A stretch of 64,000 bases of DNA from Hedera helix (GCA_947179155.2 OX359269.1:31960517-32024516); one strand, 5' to 3'; counted from the stretch's first letter, positions 22,431-35,039 are shown. A program made the numbers and translations. Notes: generated by a model from the sequence alone, not told the origin.

Positions 22431-23286
22431 TAATTATAACTAGTATTAATTTTCTCATTTAGAACTACAAAAAAATTACAATGTCAGTGAAAAAGACAAA
22501 ATCAGTAACCTTATTATATAAACTTATAAAGGACTCACAATGTTGAGGAAGTTTACAATAACCACTAAGATCATATAAAAAGAAGAATAAAAGCTCGCAA
22601 ATTACATATAGAACCTACCTAAGGACATCAGTCTTACACTTTCAACTAAATCCTCGTAATAGAAAAATTAATCAACAATATTATATTTTGTGTCTATTAT
22701 TGTATATTTTGTGTTCATGAGAGCTCTAGGACTATGGTCGGCCCAAAAATAAATAATGAATGTTCATGTATTTCGTAAATATATAATTATATTAAATCTA
22801 AAAAAAATTATAAGAGTGATTACAAAGTACATTTTGAATTAATGACTAAAATTATAATCATGTATTGATGTAAAGATTATTGAGATTTAAAGAACTCACT
22901 AAAATAAGGTGTTAATATATATACATTTTTGTTTAGGTTGATAATAGTACGTTTTACATAATATTGTTGTGTTACACTTGTATATCTCATTATATGGTAC
23001 GTATCTTTAATATATCATAAAATGTATAATAGGACGTGTATATATTAATATCTATTAAAAGTTACTAATTAAAATTAGGTCTAGTAATTTTTGTTCGATC
23101 TCAATCTTAATATTACTCAATTTTTAAAATTTTATAAAGTTGGGTCGCTTATGGCATGTATGGGAAATTATTTGGTGCCCCATGAGCAAATTATTCATTT
23201 GCTCCCGATGCATTGAATAATTTTTCTGGCAGGTATTGCCTTCTCAGCAGCCCATTCCAACTCGATTATCGATATGCGTGTGTATA

Positions 23287-23300
<14 letters not shown>
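22431..23300. other. Intergenic AT-rich DNA with short TG/TA microsatellite
   Basis: No gene is supported. A (TG)n(TA)n run is at about 23277-23321. Confidence 0.5.
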
Positions 23301-23304
<4 letters not shown>

Positions 23305-23322
<18 letters not shown>

Positions 23323-23690
23323 ATTCTTTTAAATTAGTCTTTAGTGTATATATAATTATATATATACAGATTTAAATTATTTAATTAAAACTCATAACAT
23401 TTTGTAATACAAGATATTTTTAGTGATAAAAATATTATATATTACTTTACTTTTAATTAAAAATAGATGTATAAAAACTCTATAAAGAATTTAGGAAATT
23501 TTAATTTGACGGATGGATGGAGAGAATTGGGGATTCGAGTAAAGGACTATATCCTCAAGTTACAGGCCTAATCGGGCTACCTAAATAGAAAAAATTCTAG
23601 CCCACGGGATGATAAAGTGATAAATCGGATCAGCTTGATTATTGGTGATGAATAAGGCATGTGAGATAAAGTAAATTGAGAAAGAAAAAT
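23305..23690 (+). repeat. Dispersed repeat, copy A
   Basis: It shares long near-identical blocks with 36795-37215 and 38090-38175, in the same order: a block beginning AATTCTTTTAAA, one with ACTCATAACATTTTGTAAT, one near AATTTNACGGATG, and one with TGGTGATGAATAAG. The family is unidentified and non-coding. Confidence 0.7.
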
Positions 23691-26017
23691 TATTAGATGC
23701 CCGTAGGGCACCTGCCACATGGTTCTTTACACTATTTATGTGTTGTCATTTCAGCACTTTAAGTAAGTCATTTCACTTTAAGGAGTTGTTTGTTAGGAGC
23801 TGAATCTAAACGAAAAAGTGATTCAGTGTGTTTGTTTATTGATTTTCCAAGGTCAAAATCGTACCATTCCATTTAACCGAATAAGCCCCTAATTTTTTAC
23901 TAAATCGGCCCCAAACACTGAATAGATTTTTTTACACCTATTACCCCTCATTCTCCTATTGATCCACCGCGTTTCTCTCGCCATTATCTTCTTCATACTT
24001 CATATCTAGCTTCAACTCCATAGTGTCTTGCCCTAATCCCAAACCCAAATCGCTTCACAGTCATGCCCTAAGCGCTGCCATCCTTTTCACTACTCGTATC
24101 GTGTTTGGTTTTGTTTCTGTTTCTGGGTTTATGTTATGAATCATTCAATATTTCTGGGTTTTGTGAAAATGTATATCTAAACCCTAAAAATTTTATTTTG
24201 GGGATTTTATTTGGGTGCATTCTTTACTTATTAAAAAGTTTTGGGACCATTTACTAGTTTAACTATGTTAGTATTAGATTTGGAACCTAGTATGCTTTCT
24301 GGTTGTATATACTTAAAAAAAATTATACTGGCATATTTACATACTTAAAAAAAAAATTATATTGTCTTCTTACCAAGAGGCGAGAATAGTTGAGAGAAAG
24401 AAAGTTGGCCTCAAGAAAGCTCGAAAAGGGACAAGTCTCTAAGCGTTGAAGTTAGAATTTTGAACCTAATGATTTGTCATAATATATTAGGATGTTTCTC
24501 TTAATTTTTTAGACTACTTAATACTTATTACACCTCTTTGATCTCTGACATTAGTTGCATATGGTTCTAAAAGTGTAGAGAGAAAGGAAGTATAAAATTA
24601 TTTTGAAGATGGTTTTTTTATAAACATGAATTTTCAATTTATATGACAGAGTTGAAGTCAGTTGAAGCTTTGTAAATTATAGTTTTAAATGCCTTGCATG
24701 TTATCCCTGCGTGGTCTGGCTCATATAGTTCAAAGATTAGTAACTTGATATCTTTAAAAGTTCTGGTTTTCAGTAATACAAATATTAGTACCTAGACCTT
24801 ATTGGCTATAATACCTTCACTTGTTAAACCCACATTAATTTGAATAAAAAAAGGAGTGATTGGTTTAGTCCAAAGAAACTGCAACCCTTCCTGTTTTCCT
24901 TTAATGCATACTAGACTAGGCCTGTAAACAGATCGGATTTAGATCGAATCGGTGGTGAGAATCCGATCTAATAAAGATTTATCATATTCGAATCCGATCC
25001 GATAATTCGACAAATCAGTGATATCAACTACAAAATTTGAATCCAACGACAGTTTGATAATCCAATCCGATTAAACATTCTACACATCAAGCCATTCAAT
25101 TCAAACAAAATAAAAACAAAAACAAAAAACATAATATCACATTACATAAGCAACACAAACTACAGACTACATAAGATCACATTTTTTTATTAAACTAAAT
25201 AAGATCACATTACATAAGGTCTTAAACTCCAATAAAAATCATATTTAATCGGATCTGTAAGGACCAAGAGTTTTAAGTTACATTATAAATAAAATTGAGA
25301 ATTTAATTTCTAATTAATTACATTATGGTGTGAATTAATTTAAACCCTAACGAGGTGGTTTGATTTCGTTTGATAATATCTGACTATTAAATTAATTTAA
25401 TTAAAGAAAGTCCGATGAAGGGTTATTAATTATCGGACTAACTTAAGGTTGTGTTTTTAATATCAAGGGATTGATATGTTATTGAACCTTAATTAAATAT
25501 TCAATTAATATTGAATATGGCAATTCTAATTGGATTATGTAAATTAAATTTAATTTGATTATTAAAGTGTTTCGATAATTAGTTAAACAAGCCCAAACAA
25601 TTAATTAAGTGAGGGACTTGTAAAAATTGTTATGTGATTGGGTATTTTATTAATGTAGCCCAATGTTTTAATTAATTAAGAGCCTAGTAAATTAATTTAG
25701 TAGCCCAACATTTCAATGGATCAAAGGAGTATAGGTGGCCCAAATAATTAAATTCCAAGCCCAATATTTGATCCAGTTAATCAACCTTCTAGAAGATCCA
25801 TTAATTACCAATTTGGCTATAAAAATAAATGAAAATTGAGGTCAATTGAGGAGCATGGCCGATTGTCCTTGGAGGGATGTCTTGGATGACTTTTTGGTTG
25901 CTTCTTTTTCAAAATAAAGGACTAGCAATCCCTTAATTTATGGACCAACCATTGACTAAAAGAAAAGCTAGCAAAAAGTGTATACATATATAGGTTATAT
26001 GTATAGATTGCTACTAC

Positions 26018-26026
26018 TATAAATAG
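26018..26026 (+). promoter_or_regulatory. TATA box of the solo LTR
   Basis: TATAAATAG lies about 760 bp into the LTR and is followed by a higher-complexity transcript-leader-like region. It supports the + orientation of the LTR. Confidence 0.5.
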
Positions 26027-26989
26027 AAGCCTTAACACTTTTGATTTAGAGTTTGCAAGATTTCTAGAGAGCTTCTATATTATGTACTAGTGAGTGAACT
26101 CTATGAGTTAAAGAAAAAGAAAGTGCGTTAGTGAGTTATTTTAGTGAGTCACTGCCAATTCATGCTAGATTACTTCAAGGGAGGTTCTTAGATGTCATAT
26201 AATTCCATCATCTATTTTGGAAAGGAGAGAAAAGTAGTTCACAAGTTAAAAAGGTATTAAAAAAATCCCTTAAAACAATAATCTTGGTTTTCTTTTAATT
26301 TTTATGGTAGAAATGTTATCTTTGAGCTCTTTGTACTTAGAATCATGCTAGACATGTTTATATAGAATTTCATGTGGTTTAAATGTGTAATGGTATGAGT
26401 TTATGTAAAAAAAATTTAGCAAAATGCTTGAAAACATTTTTACAGACGAACAAAATGTAGTTTGTTCAAATAAATGACACATTTTGAAATCTACAAATTA
26501 TTTTTGTAGTTTTATATTTTTTGGGAATATATGGGTAAATTAAGAACAAAATCTCTTTGGAATCATGTGAAAATGATTTAAAATAAGCAAGATATGAATT
26601 TTTGAACCAAAGGACCTCACTGTCAAAGGGTTATGCAAAACAGTTCATTTCATGGTCATTTTCAATAATTAAATCTTGTCCAAATTTATATTTTCATGAT
26701 GGAATATTATAGTTCAAAAATATACAAATCTAACGAGACCAATTTGAGGTCAATCGGACTTGTAGATTTTATTTTATTCAAGTTTCAGTGAATGAGGCAA
26801 AATCAAGAAATGTTAGAAGCATTCTACCGGTTTTTAAAAAAAATCGGCTGGTCTGATTTTTTTTAACTTGTGGGGTCCGATTCGGGTATTTTTAGGCCGG
26901 TTCTTGTGATGATTCCAAAAGAGAAAATATTTATAATTTAATAAAAAATATTATAAAATTTAGTTTGGGTAATTATGATTTCATTAGGT

Positions 26990-27660
26990 ATTTATCAAAA
27001 TTATTGATTGATTAAATACCTTACTAAATAATATCAATAGTAGATAATTTATTTTAATTAATCATTAATTAATAATTAAAATAATTATTTATTATTTACT
27101 TAAGATTAAATAATAAGTAAGGATAATTAATTATCTAATTATTATTTAATTAACATTAAATAATAATTAAAAAAAATTAAAGTTATTAAACTAATTATTT
27201 TTTATTTAATTAAAATTAAATAATAAGTAAGGATAATTAATTAATTATTATTTAATTAACATTAAATAATAATTAAAGAAAATTAAAGTTAATAAACTAA
27301 TTACTTATTATTTAATTAAGATTAAATAATAAGTAAGGATAATTAATTAATTAATTATTATTTAATTAACATTAAATAATAATTAAAAGAAATTAAAGTT
27401 AATAAACTAATTAATTATTATTTAATTAAGATTAAATAATAAGTAAGGATAATTTATTAATTAATTATTATTTAATTAACATTAAATAATAATTAAAGAA
27501 AATTAATAAATTAATTATTATTTAATTAATATTAAATAATAATTAAAGGCAAATAAGATTAATACTTTAATTATTTATTATTTAATTAACTTTAAATAAT
27601 AAATAGACATAATTAGTTATTATCTATTGCTAAATAATGACTAAAGGTAATTAATTACTC
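26990..27660. repeat. Tandem array of near-perfect palindromes in the solo LTR
   Basis: At least five copies of ATTATTTAATTAACATTAAA followed by TAATAATTA alternate with TTATTTAATTAAGATTAAAT followed by AATAAGTAAGG. Each half is self-complementary, so either strand can fold into a series of AT-only hairpins. The repeat period is about 105-125 bp. No coding. Confidence 0.85.
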
Positions 27661-29136
27661 TTTAACTAATATTAAAAAATAATTAAATAAAGATAGAGTT
27701 AATAAAATAAAATAAAAATTAATTAAACAATTATAATAAATTGTTTAAGGGTTTAATAAATGTTTAACACTTAAGAAAAATAATATTGATTAATTAAATC
27801 ATTAACATAAGATCAATTAAGTATCTTATACGATTAATGATAGTATATAAAATTATATGTGTTATGTGATTGATTATTTGCTAGATAAATAACATGAGTA
27901 AGTGTTTAAAGTGCATGATTATATGCAGTACTAATTGATAAACCAACGTTATTAATGGTAGGTCTTCAAGAGGAGTTTAAATTAAGCAAATTAGACGTAA
28001 GTCGACAGACAGACAAGTTCTTTAACCTTACTCAAATTTGTATTGAGCAAGTTCCCTAACTCAAACTCGAGTTATGTTTTTATATTATGTTCTAAGTGGT
28101 TTAATTTTTGTAAAGTTACTCCACATCCATATGATCATTTTCATTCGCACATAGTGCATGTTGAATTTCAGTTCTACTATCGAATTGTAAATCATTTAAA
28201 GTTCTTTTATACATGAACTGTTTAAGAAGTAGTGTATGTCAATTGTTTTGACTAGACCTTTCAGTATACCTTGTTGTAAAAGCTATCCAAACCCATTGTT
28301 GGGCGGATTCTGGTACTGAGATGAACAACCTATAATGGGGAAGAACTTAAGTATCAGATAAACGATACATACAGAATAAATGTTATGCATATACATATGG
28401 TACACGAGACTGATCCCCTCAAGTACAGTCTGAAAATGTAACCTAAGAGGGTCAATCAAGTGATTGATTCCTTAAAGTAGACGTTCAGGGTCTTTTGACC
28501 ACTCAGCATTTAAATAATCAATTTTCGTTCATTAAATTGTGCATTGATTATATCAAATTCATACTATTGAATCTTTCAGTCATTATTCTTACTCATGGCA
28601 TATTTTATATTAAATTCAAACTTGCTGGGCAAACTAGTTACTCACCCTTGCTATGTCATTATATTATTGCAGCTAAGCCTGAAGGTTCGAATAAAGATAA
28701 GGGCAAAGGAAAGATGAAATCCTAGTTAAAATAGATAACTGATTGCTTGTTTTAAAGTATTGTTTTGACATTACTAGATGTAACGCAAATACTGATATCT
28801 TTTTGTAAGTTGCGACGTATATATTTTTGTAAAGGTTGTAGACCTTGGGATTAGAAAGTCATTGTAATAGACAACATATGTTTATTGAAATTTCGCATTA
28901 GTATTAAATATTGTTTAGTGGTGATTGTTGTATTATTACGTGAGCACCAAATTCTAGGAAGTAGTATCTGAATTTGGGGGTGTCACAGGATCGGATCGAC
29001 CTGTATCCAAATCCGATCCATTTATTAATCGGATTATCAGGTTATCGGATTATCGAATTATCAGGTTACAAAAGTCAATCCAAACCCGCCTAAACGGATC
29101 GAATTCGGATCAAAATCCGATCCGTTGAAAGTCCTA

Positions 29137-29691
29137 TACTGGACATATTGCACATTTTAATTAATTTTGGAGTACTTAGGATGGTGATCTTACGTAATTG
29201 TATAGATAAATTTTCCATAATGTTTTCTCATTTTTCTTTGAAGGTCAAGAATTGAGGATCTGAACGTATTAGATTTGGAACCTAGTATGCTTTCTAGTTG
29301 TATATGATTAAAACAAAATTATACCGGCGTGTTTACATACTTAAATACTTGTGAATCATATCAGAATGTTAAGGTCATTACTCCAAGTTCCAAGGCTTGC
29401 ATCTTGTATTAATTTATTAAATTTGGTGGGGATGATTGGTACCACATTTTGCTTTATATTAATCCAGTCAAATTTTAGTTGTATATGAAATTCTGCTTTG
29501 CGCTTTTCCTCTCTGTAAAAGGAACTTGCTGGACATATGTGAAATAAATTTACAGAAAGTACTTGCCCATGATTCTTATTAAATTGTTGTTGATTTGCTT
29601 AACATACTGTAATGGGTCTGCTTTGACAGTCTTTGCTGCATCATTTCCTCTTTTTACTGCCATTAATATTGATCTTTGAACTTAAGAGACA
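29137..29691. other. Interior of Harbinger remnant, non-coding
   Basis: This is leader or intron-like sequence between the nested hAT element and the Myb/SANT-like gene. It contains the second copy of the TTAGATTTGGAACCTAGT block. Confidence 0.5.
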
Positions 29692-30599
29692 ATGGTTACA
29701 CAAAATGGTAGGCAAGACGGTAGTCTTAAGCCATATTTATGGCCAAATGTGGGAGAAATACTGAAAAACACCCACAATTTTACTGTAGATTATAAGCAAA
29801 TGAAAAATCGTTATGATTATATTAAGGGAAAATATACCACGTAGTGTCAACTCAACTTAAGAGAAATACTGATCCCATAACTAATATGTTCAACTTCACT
29901 GATGAGGAATGAGAGCTAGATTCAAATGTTACGAAACTATTTTTTATAAGTTAACCATAAAAGCTTGTTAAATTTTAAACATGTTAGGTATGTTTTTTTA
30001 ATTACATGTTAGGTATAATTTTTTGATACAGGCAAATAAACATGTTGACTCCTTAAGGATTTCACCTTTAAATTTTTCAGAGCTTTGCACTCAACTTTAT
30101 GATGGAGCTGCTGCTACGAGGATTGATGGTTGGGGACCTAACTCTAAAAGGGATAGGACCATTGAACCAAATAAGGATTTGGAAATTATTGGTATCAAGG
30201 ATATCTCTTTTAGTACTAAAGCTCAAGACTCCTTGAACCCACCTCCTAATCCATCAACTCCGAGTACCCAATCACATGCTTCCAATCCTAACTTTGAAGG
30301 ACAACGACTAAAGAAAAAAGCTAAGAATTCAACAAAGAAATCTAACAACTCTGAATTAGAGGAAGAGATGTACAAAGCCTTGAAGCTCATTGTGAATAAC
30401 AATAGTGGACCTTCCTTGAAGGAGTGCAAAGATAAATTAAATCACCTTGGGTGGGGATCATAAAATTCATTGCACAAAATGACTCTTAGGATATTTTGTG
30501 AGAGTGCAAGTTATAGGGGGCAATGGATGTTCCTAGAAGACGTTGAGAATGAAGCTTGGGTTGAAATTGTTTTACGCAAGTTAGGATTTGCTGTCTAGT
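29692..30599 (+). pseudogene. Myb/SANT-like DNA-binding protein of the Harbinger element, broken
   Basis: From ATG 29692 the frame reads a Myb/SANT-like helix region (KQMKNRYDYIKGKY) up to a TAG where relatives have Trp. After a frameshift comes TDPITNMFNFTDEE followed by TGA in place of Trp. An AG acceptor at about 30030-30032 opens an open stretch to 30463 (NKHVDSLRISPLNFSELCTQ, DGWGPNSKRDR). Its C-terminal helix ELEEEMYKALKLIV and LKECKDKLNHLGW are followed, out of frame, by WVEIVLRKLG up to a stop at 30597-30599. This order matches plant L10-interacting-MYB-like proteins and the Myb-like ORF of PIF/Harbinger elements. Two of the stops fit G-to-A changes. Confidence 0.7.
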
Positions 30600-30849
30600 T
30601 TATTATTTACCATTGGATGATTCTCTTTAACACTTTTATATTTTGTATGGATCAATGGCCAAAACTTATTATTTTGGGTACAAAAGGTTAATGTTTTGAT
30701 ATTTGGCCAAAATTTTATATGAACTTGCTACTTTTGGTATGCATTATAAAAGTCAAATATTTATTTAATGATATTTATTATCAAGTTCATTATGCAAATT
30801 CATTATATTTATTTAGTGATATTCACTATTTTTTGAAAATAGGTCAAAC

Positions 30850-31260
30850 ATGAATATTGAATATCAACTTTTATGCTTAATCATTATGTGTTGTTACTTG
30901 AAACGAATTTGTTTAAGAAACATACCAAGAATTAGAGATAATACTTTAGCCTTGTGTGGACATGCTTATACATTGGAGTTATTATGTGGATCAAGTACAC
31001 AATGTCAAGAATTGATGTGTCTTTCATGTGTTGCATATGTTCATTTATGCAATCATTTTAGGCAAAAACAATGGGTACAAGATAGTAAGTACATAACTGT
31101 TGAGGAAAAGATTGTTATGTTCTTGACTATAATAGGTCACAACGAACGATTTAGAGTAGTGAAATGAAGATTTCAACACTCTACACAAACAATTCATAAA
31201 TTTTTTCACAAGGTGTTGAATGGAATGATAGAATTTTCAATGAAAATCATAGTGCTCACA
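30850..31260 (+). pseudogene. PIF/Harbinger transposase N-terminal fragment
   Basis: A 105-residue open stretch (30850-31167) continues past one TGA. It reads NIPRIRDNTLALCG, then YTLELLCGSSTQCQELM, then YITVEEKIVMFLTIIGHNE and RFQHSTQTIHKFFHKVLNGM. These match the N-terminal helix-turn-helix region of plant Harbinger transposases (the VEE-x-VAMFL-x-x-x-HN and RFQHS-ET motifs). The catalytic DDE domain is absent because the sequence changes at 31307, so the fragment cannot be active. It lies just downstream of the Myb-like gene in the same orientation. Confidence 0.75.
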
Positions 31261-31307
31261 TCTTTTGATCCAAATTCAAATGTTATGGGGAACTGTTATG
31301 CTTAAAT

Positions 31308-34190
31308 TTAGTTAGCAATTTATACGCAAGTGTACGCAATCAACAAATAATACAGTGATAAAATAGAGTGTCGAACCCATAGGGAATTAAAATAATTATT
31401 AACCAACTATTAAATTTATATCACCTTGATCTTATTTAAACAAATGATTTAAAATTTGTGAAATAAAACTACTTAAAATTAATAAAGAAATTACTTAATA
31501 ATAAAATGCTAGGGTGGCTGAATCATATATTTAATATCATCTTCTCAATTTTCATGCCCAAAAACTCTACTTTTTATCTCACACTAATTTGGTCTCTCGA
31601 CTCTTTTAAATGCGGAAAATAAAATCAGTTAAGCCCAATTAAGTTTGAAATCAAGTTATTAATTCTTTTACAGCCAAACAAATGTATAAAATCAAAACAC
31701 TCACTATATCCATCGAAACACAATTTATATCCGTTTTTAACAAATTATAAACTGAATCCAACAAATCATAATAAGAATCCACTTTTATATTTGAGCGATA
31801 AAAATAGGCATTCAATAAAAAGAATTATTATTTACGTTAAAGTACTAAATCTGTAAAATTGATTGACATGAATTTGTGCAATGGAATCAATCAAATATAA
31901 TCATCCTTAACCCTAGAAATTGCTCTAACCTAGCATACTTAAAATTAAAACACAAAACATAAATAAATAATGCATAAATAAAATAATCCACAAATAATTC
32001 AACGTATCAAAATTACAACAATAAAAGAAAAAGAAAAGAAATCAAATCTGTGTTTGACATCTGTCTGTCACTCGGATCACAGTCTTCAACTCCCAAGCTC
32101 CGCCTTCAATTGTTGAATCTTTCCGCGTTAAATATTTGCTTCAAATAAAATAAAAATCTACTCCTAAACTACTTTAATAATCTGCTATTCTATGTTAATC
32201 TATTCTGATCTATGTTAATCTATGCTAAAATTCTGTTAGATCCTGAATATAATAGCTACATAATTTATTTATAGGAGTACAATATTAATTCTAAGCTAAT
32301 GTGGAAAAGAAATCCAATTAGGAATCAAATTACTCCTCAAAATCGCGAAAATCTGCTTCTCCGGAATTTCTGTGCTGCCAAACAAGTCCTTCGCTCAGTC
32401 AAAACCAGTCAACAGCTCAGCCCACCGCCTTGCACGTCAGCATTGATGAACCGCGCATGTACGCCTTGTTTTTTTTTCCTTCAGCAGAAACGGCGCCGTA
32501 TCACTGTCTGTCTTTTATTCCTTCCGCGCGCATTGCGCGGTCCGGCCAGTACCGCTTATTACCATATTGCCATCCAGCCGGCTAATTACAGTTATGCCAT
32601 CCCTTTCATTGCAAATTTACAAGATTGCCACCAGACAAAAAATAATTCCTTTTTTCCTTCAAAATTAAATACAAATTAATTAAAAATAATATAAAATACT
32701 AAAAATAATAAAACACATAAAATTAAATAAATTACCTAAAATCAATTAAAATACCTAAGAACTCGCAATTAATTAAGCCAAAAATATATATTAAATATGA
32801 ATAAAATTCAACTTAACAAATACCTCCAAACTTAACTTTTTGCTTGCCCTCAAGCAAAACAAAGACTCTACTAACTCTACTAACTACATCAAAATTACTC
32901 AAGCAATGAATCAATACGAATAAAATTATTAACCTCAAAAGTTTTTAAATAATAACTCAAGAAAAAATTTCAAAATTATGCAAAATCTAAAATTTTAACA
33001 TATTTATTAATCTTACTCTACTCAAGATCCTTCGTGTGTGTGTGAATCCAAATGTATCAAACTAATTAAAACTCAATCAAGTTCATGTAATTAAATGTCT
33101 CATAAAATATATTACACAATAAAAGAATTACAAAACAAAACTCTATAACTTACTTTAACACATCTTTAAGCTAATAAATAGACAAAATATAACTAGAAGA
33201 ACAAAATGTATCAATGCATTAAACACACTAGGATCATTATTTGCATTGACCACATATTTCCCAAATATTTAACTAAAATAGGTGGCCTTCCTTTTTTAGT
33301 TTTCTTATCATTCTTTTTTTTTTTTTCTTCCATAGGTGAGTGCATTTTATGCTTCATCTCACTTTTTTTCTTCTTCAATACGAATGCGTTTTACGCTCCT
33401 TCTCGTTTTTTCATGTGTTTATGAGTGAGTGCGTTTTACGCTCCATCTCAACTCACCACATTTTTTTTCCTCTTTTCAATTTAACTTGGGAAACTCAATA
33501 TTAAATAATCCTAGAAAAATCACCTAAATCATCTCTCCCAAATTATAATCCACCTAATATTTTGCTTTAAATTATGATCGAATAAGATATAGAGTTTATA
33601 AATATCTATCATAAGCATTCAATTAGATTTTCTCTAAGCTAAAACTAACTCAACACAAATGGATATGTGCTCGAAAATTTAAAGAATCTTAAATAAAATA
33701 ATAATTAACAAATAATCAAAATTCAGACTAACAAAAATTAATCAATTTTCTAAAAATTATTAAATAAAAACCAATTTTTTTTTTATCATCGACCAAAAAT
33801 TTAATTCAAATAATTCATTGTCCAAGTGACTCAACTTAAAAACTAAGTTACCCCATTTTCGTAGGAAAACACGATTGCACTTAGCATGTGCAATAAGCCT
33901 TTAAACCCCATGGTTACCCCAAGTGGACGAGTTGTGTCTCGTGAGAGTTTGCAGTGAATATACCCACAAAATTCTAAAATTTTAAAAAAAAACAAAAAAA
34001 TTTAAAATAAAAATGAAAATTTCCTACTAAATTTAAAAACTAACCACACCCCCAAACTTAAAACAGACATTGTCCTCAATGTATAAAATAAAGAGATTAA
34101 GCACAGAGAACTCCCCTGAATATATAGCAATTATCATTCTCACTGTCCGTCAAGTCTGGGAAATTACCTGGAAAACAAAACAAAAACAAA
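31308..34190 (-). mobile_element. Non-coding retroelement-like region (LARD-like debris)
   Basis: No ORF codes for a known protein. Phrases seen on the minus strand are common in long non-coding parts of plant LTR elements: CTTGAGGGCAAGCAAAAAGT (around 32840-32860), and CATTGAGGACAATGTCTG followed by TTTAAGTTTGGGGG (around 34040-34080). On the + strand, GTGTACGCAATCAACAAATA then TGTCGAACCCATAGGGAATT (31330-31390) is also a familiar retroelement motif. It interrupts the Harbinger transposase at 31307. LTR edges could not be fixed. A more GC-rich island lies at 32370-32600. Confidence 0.4.
33336..33452 (+). repeat. Three copies of a ~24-bp unit
   Basis: Units of the type GAGTGCGTTTTACGCTCCAT followed by CTCA occur at about 33337, 33382 and 33427, separated by T-rich spacers. 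Role unknown. Confidence 0.6.
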
Positions 34191-34239
34191 AATATTAAAA
34201 TCTATTAAAACAAAAACTAACTAAACAATATATATATTA

Positions 34240-34298
34240 AAATAAAAATAGTAAGACACGAATAAATTTATATATTTTTAAGACACATATTCTCTTTT

Positions 34299-34348
<50 letters not shown>

Positions 34349-34510
34349 ATTTTATATCCAAAGTTAGATAGGAGCTTCTAACTTCCAAACTCATTTTAAA
34401 CCGTCTAAGAAAATCTAATGGCCTAAGATTAATCTCATCCGCACAATAGTTGTGCAGACGAGAACCCAAAAATTATATCTCGTTCGCACAATAGTTATAT
34501 GGATGATATA
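34240..34510 (+). repeat. Dispersed repeat, left half (split by hAT insertion)
   Basis: It matches 38705-38950 in order: an AATAAATTTRTATAT block, AGACACATATTCTC, ATCCAAANTTNGATAGGAG, CTAAGATTAATCTC-like and AATTATATCTCGTTC. It continues after the hAT element at 36681. A (TA)n run of about 20 units is at 34302-34344. Confidence 0.75.
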
Positions 34511-34757
34511 TAGGGTTGTAAATGATAACCGAAAAATTCGTATTCGTCCGCATTCGTATTAAAAAAAATGAATATTATTCACATTAAAAAAAATGGATAC
34601 ATCCATATTCAGTTTAATGCAAATAAACAGATATGAATACGAATATAGGCGTATTCGTATTCGTTTAACATCCAACCGTAAATATATCCGGCGAATAGCA
34701 GATATCCGGAATTCGATATCCGAATTCGGATCTGTATCCGAAATTCGTATCCAAATA

Positions 34758-34758
34758 A

Positions 34759-34840
<82 letters not shown>

Positions 34841-34865
34841 TACATATATACATATATATATATAT
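34758..34865. repeat. (TA)n microsatellite inside hAT element
   Basis: A run of about 38 TA units (34758-34833) is followed by TACATATA interruptions. Apparent frames here (Tyr-Ile repeats) are artefacts of the microsatellite. Confidence 0.95.
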
Positions 34866-35039
34866 AATAAGCAAAATAAATTTTTTTAAGTAACATTCCT
34901 TATATAATAATTAGTTTTCACTATCGTACGAAAATTATTTTTAAAATATGTCATTTCACTTCTAAAAAATAGGAAATACCACTTTTATTATAATATTAAT
35001 AAACTGAAATAAATTGATTTAAGTATAGTTAATGGATTT

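Larger units (their letters stand above)
25256..28987 (+). mobile_element. Solo LTR (3732 bp), probably Ty3/gypsy chromovirus-like
   Basis: It starts TGTAAGGACC, ends GGGGGTGTCACA and is flanked by an exact 5-bp duplication GGATC (25251-25255 and 28988-28992). There is no internal primer site, polypurine tract, coding region or second copy of the end. It is therefore best read as a single LTR left by recombination. The end GGTGTCACA and the forward TATA box fit gypsy elements of the Tekay/Del type, which is inference. Its length is inflated by the palindromic array at 26990-27660. Confidence 0.72.
24917..29136. mobile_element. hAT element with GATCGGAT arrays, itself interrupted by a solo LTR
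   Basis: The left end is TAGGCCTGTAAACAGATCGG. The right end, inverted, is TAGGACTTTCAACGGATCGG. Flanks TACTAGAC (24909-24916) and TACTGGAC (29137-29144) are an 8-bp duplication with one mismatch. The hAT sequence proper is 24917-25255 and 28993-29136, about 485 bp, and carries repeated CCGATCCGA/GGATCGGATT motifs at both sides. No coding capacity. Confidence 0.82.
23770..31307 (+). mobile_element. PIF/Harbinger-type element remnant, split by nested insertions
   Basis: The two gene remnants at 29692-30599 (Myb/SANT-like) and 30850-31260 (transposase N-terminus) are the pair typical of PIF/Harbinger elements. The left limit is inferred from a GTTGTTTGTTAGGAGC terminus-like sequence near 23775 and a leader-like region at 23940-24180. 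About 80 bp starting TATTAGATTTGGAACCTAGT at 24268 recur at 29270. The interior is interrupted by the hAT element 24917-29136. The right end is lost: the transposase stops being recognisable at 31307, where other sequence begins. Confidence 0.5.

Noticed and set aside
26990..27660. Possible centromeric satellite or CRISPR-like array
   Set aside because: Only about five to six diverged AT-only units exist and they are confined within one LTR. There are no unique spacers and the genome is a plant's.
25256..28987. Complete LTR retrotransposon rather than a solo LTR
   Set aside because: No second LTR, primer-binding site, polypurine tract or coding motif occurs within the duplicated GGATC flanks.
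34593..34896. Frames of 69-98 codons of Tyr-Ile repeats on both strands
   Set aside because: They are translations of a (TA)n microsatellite inside a hAT element.
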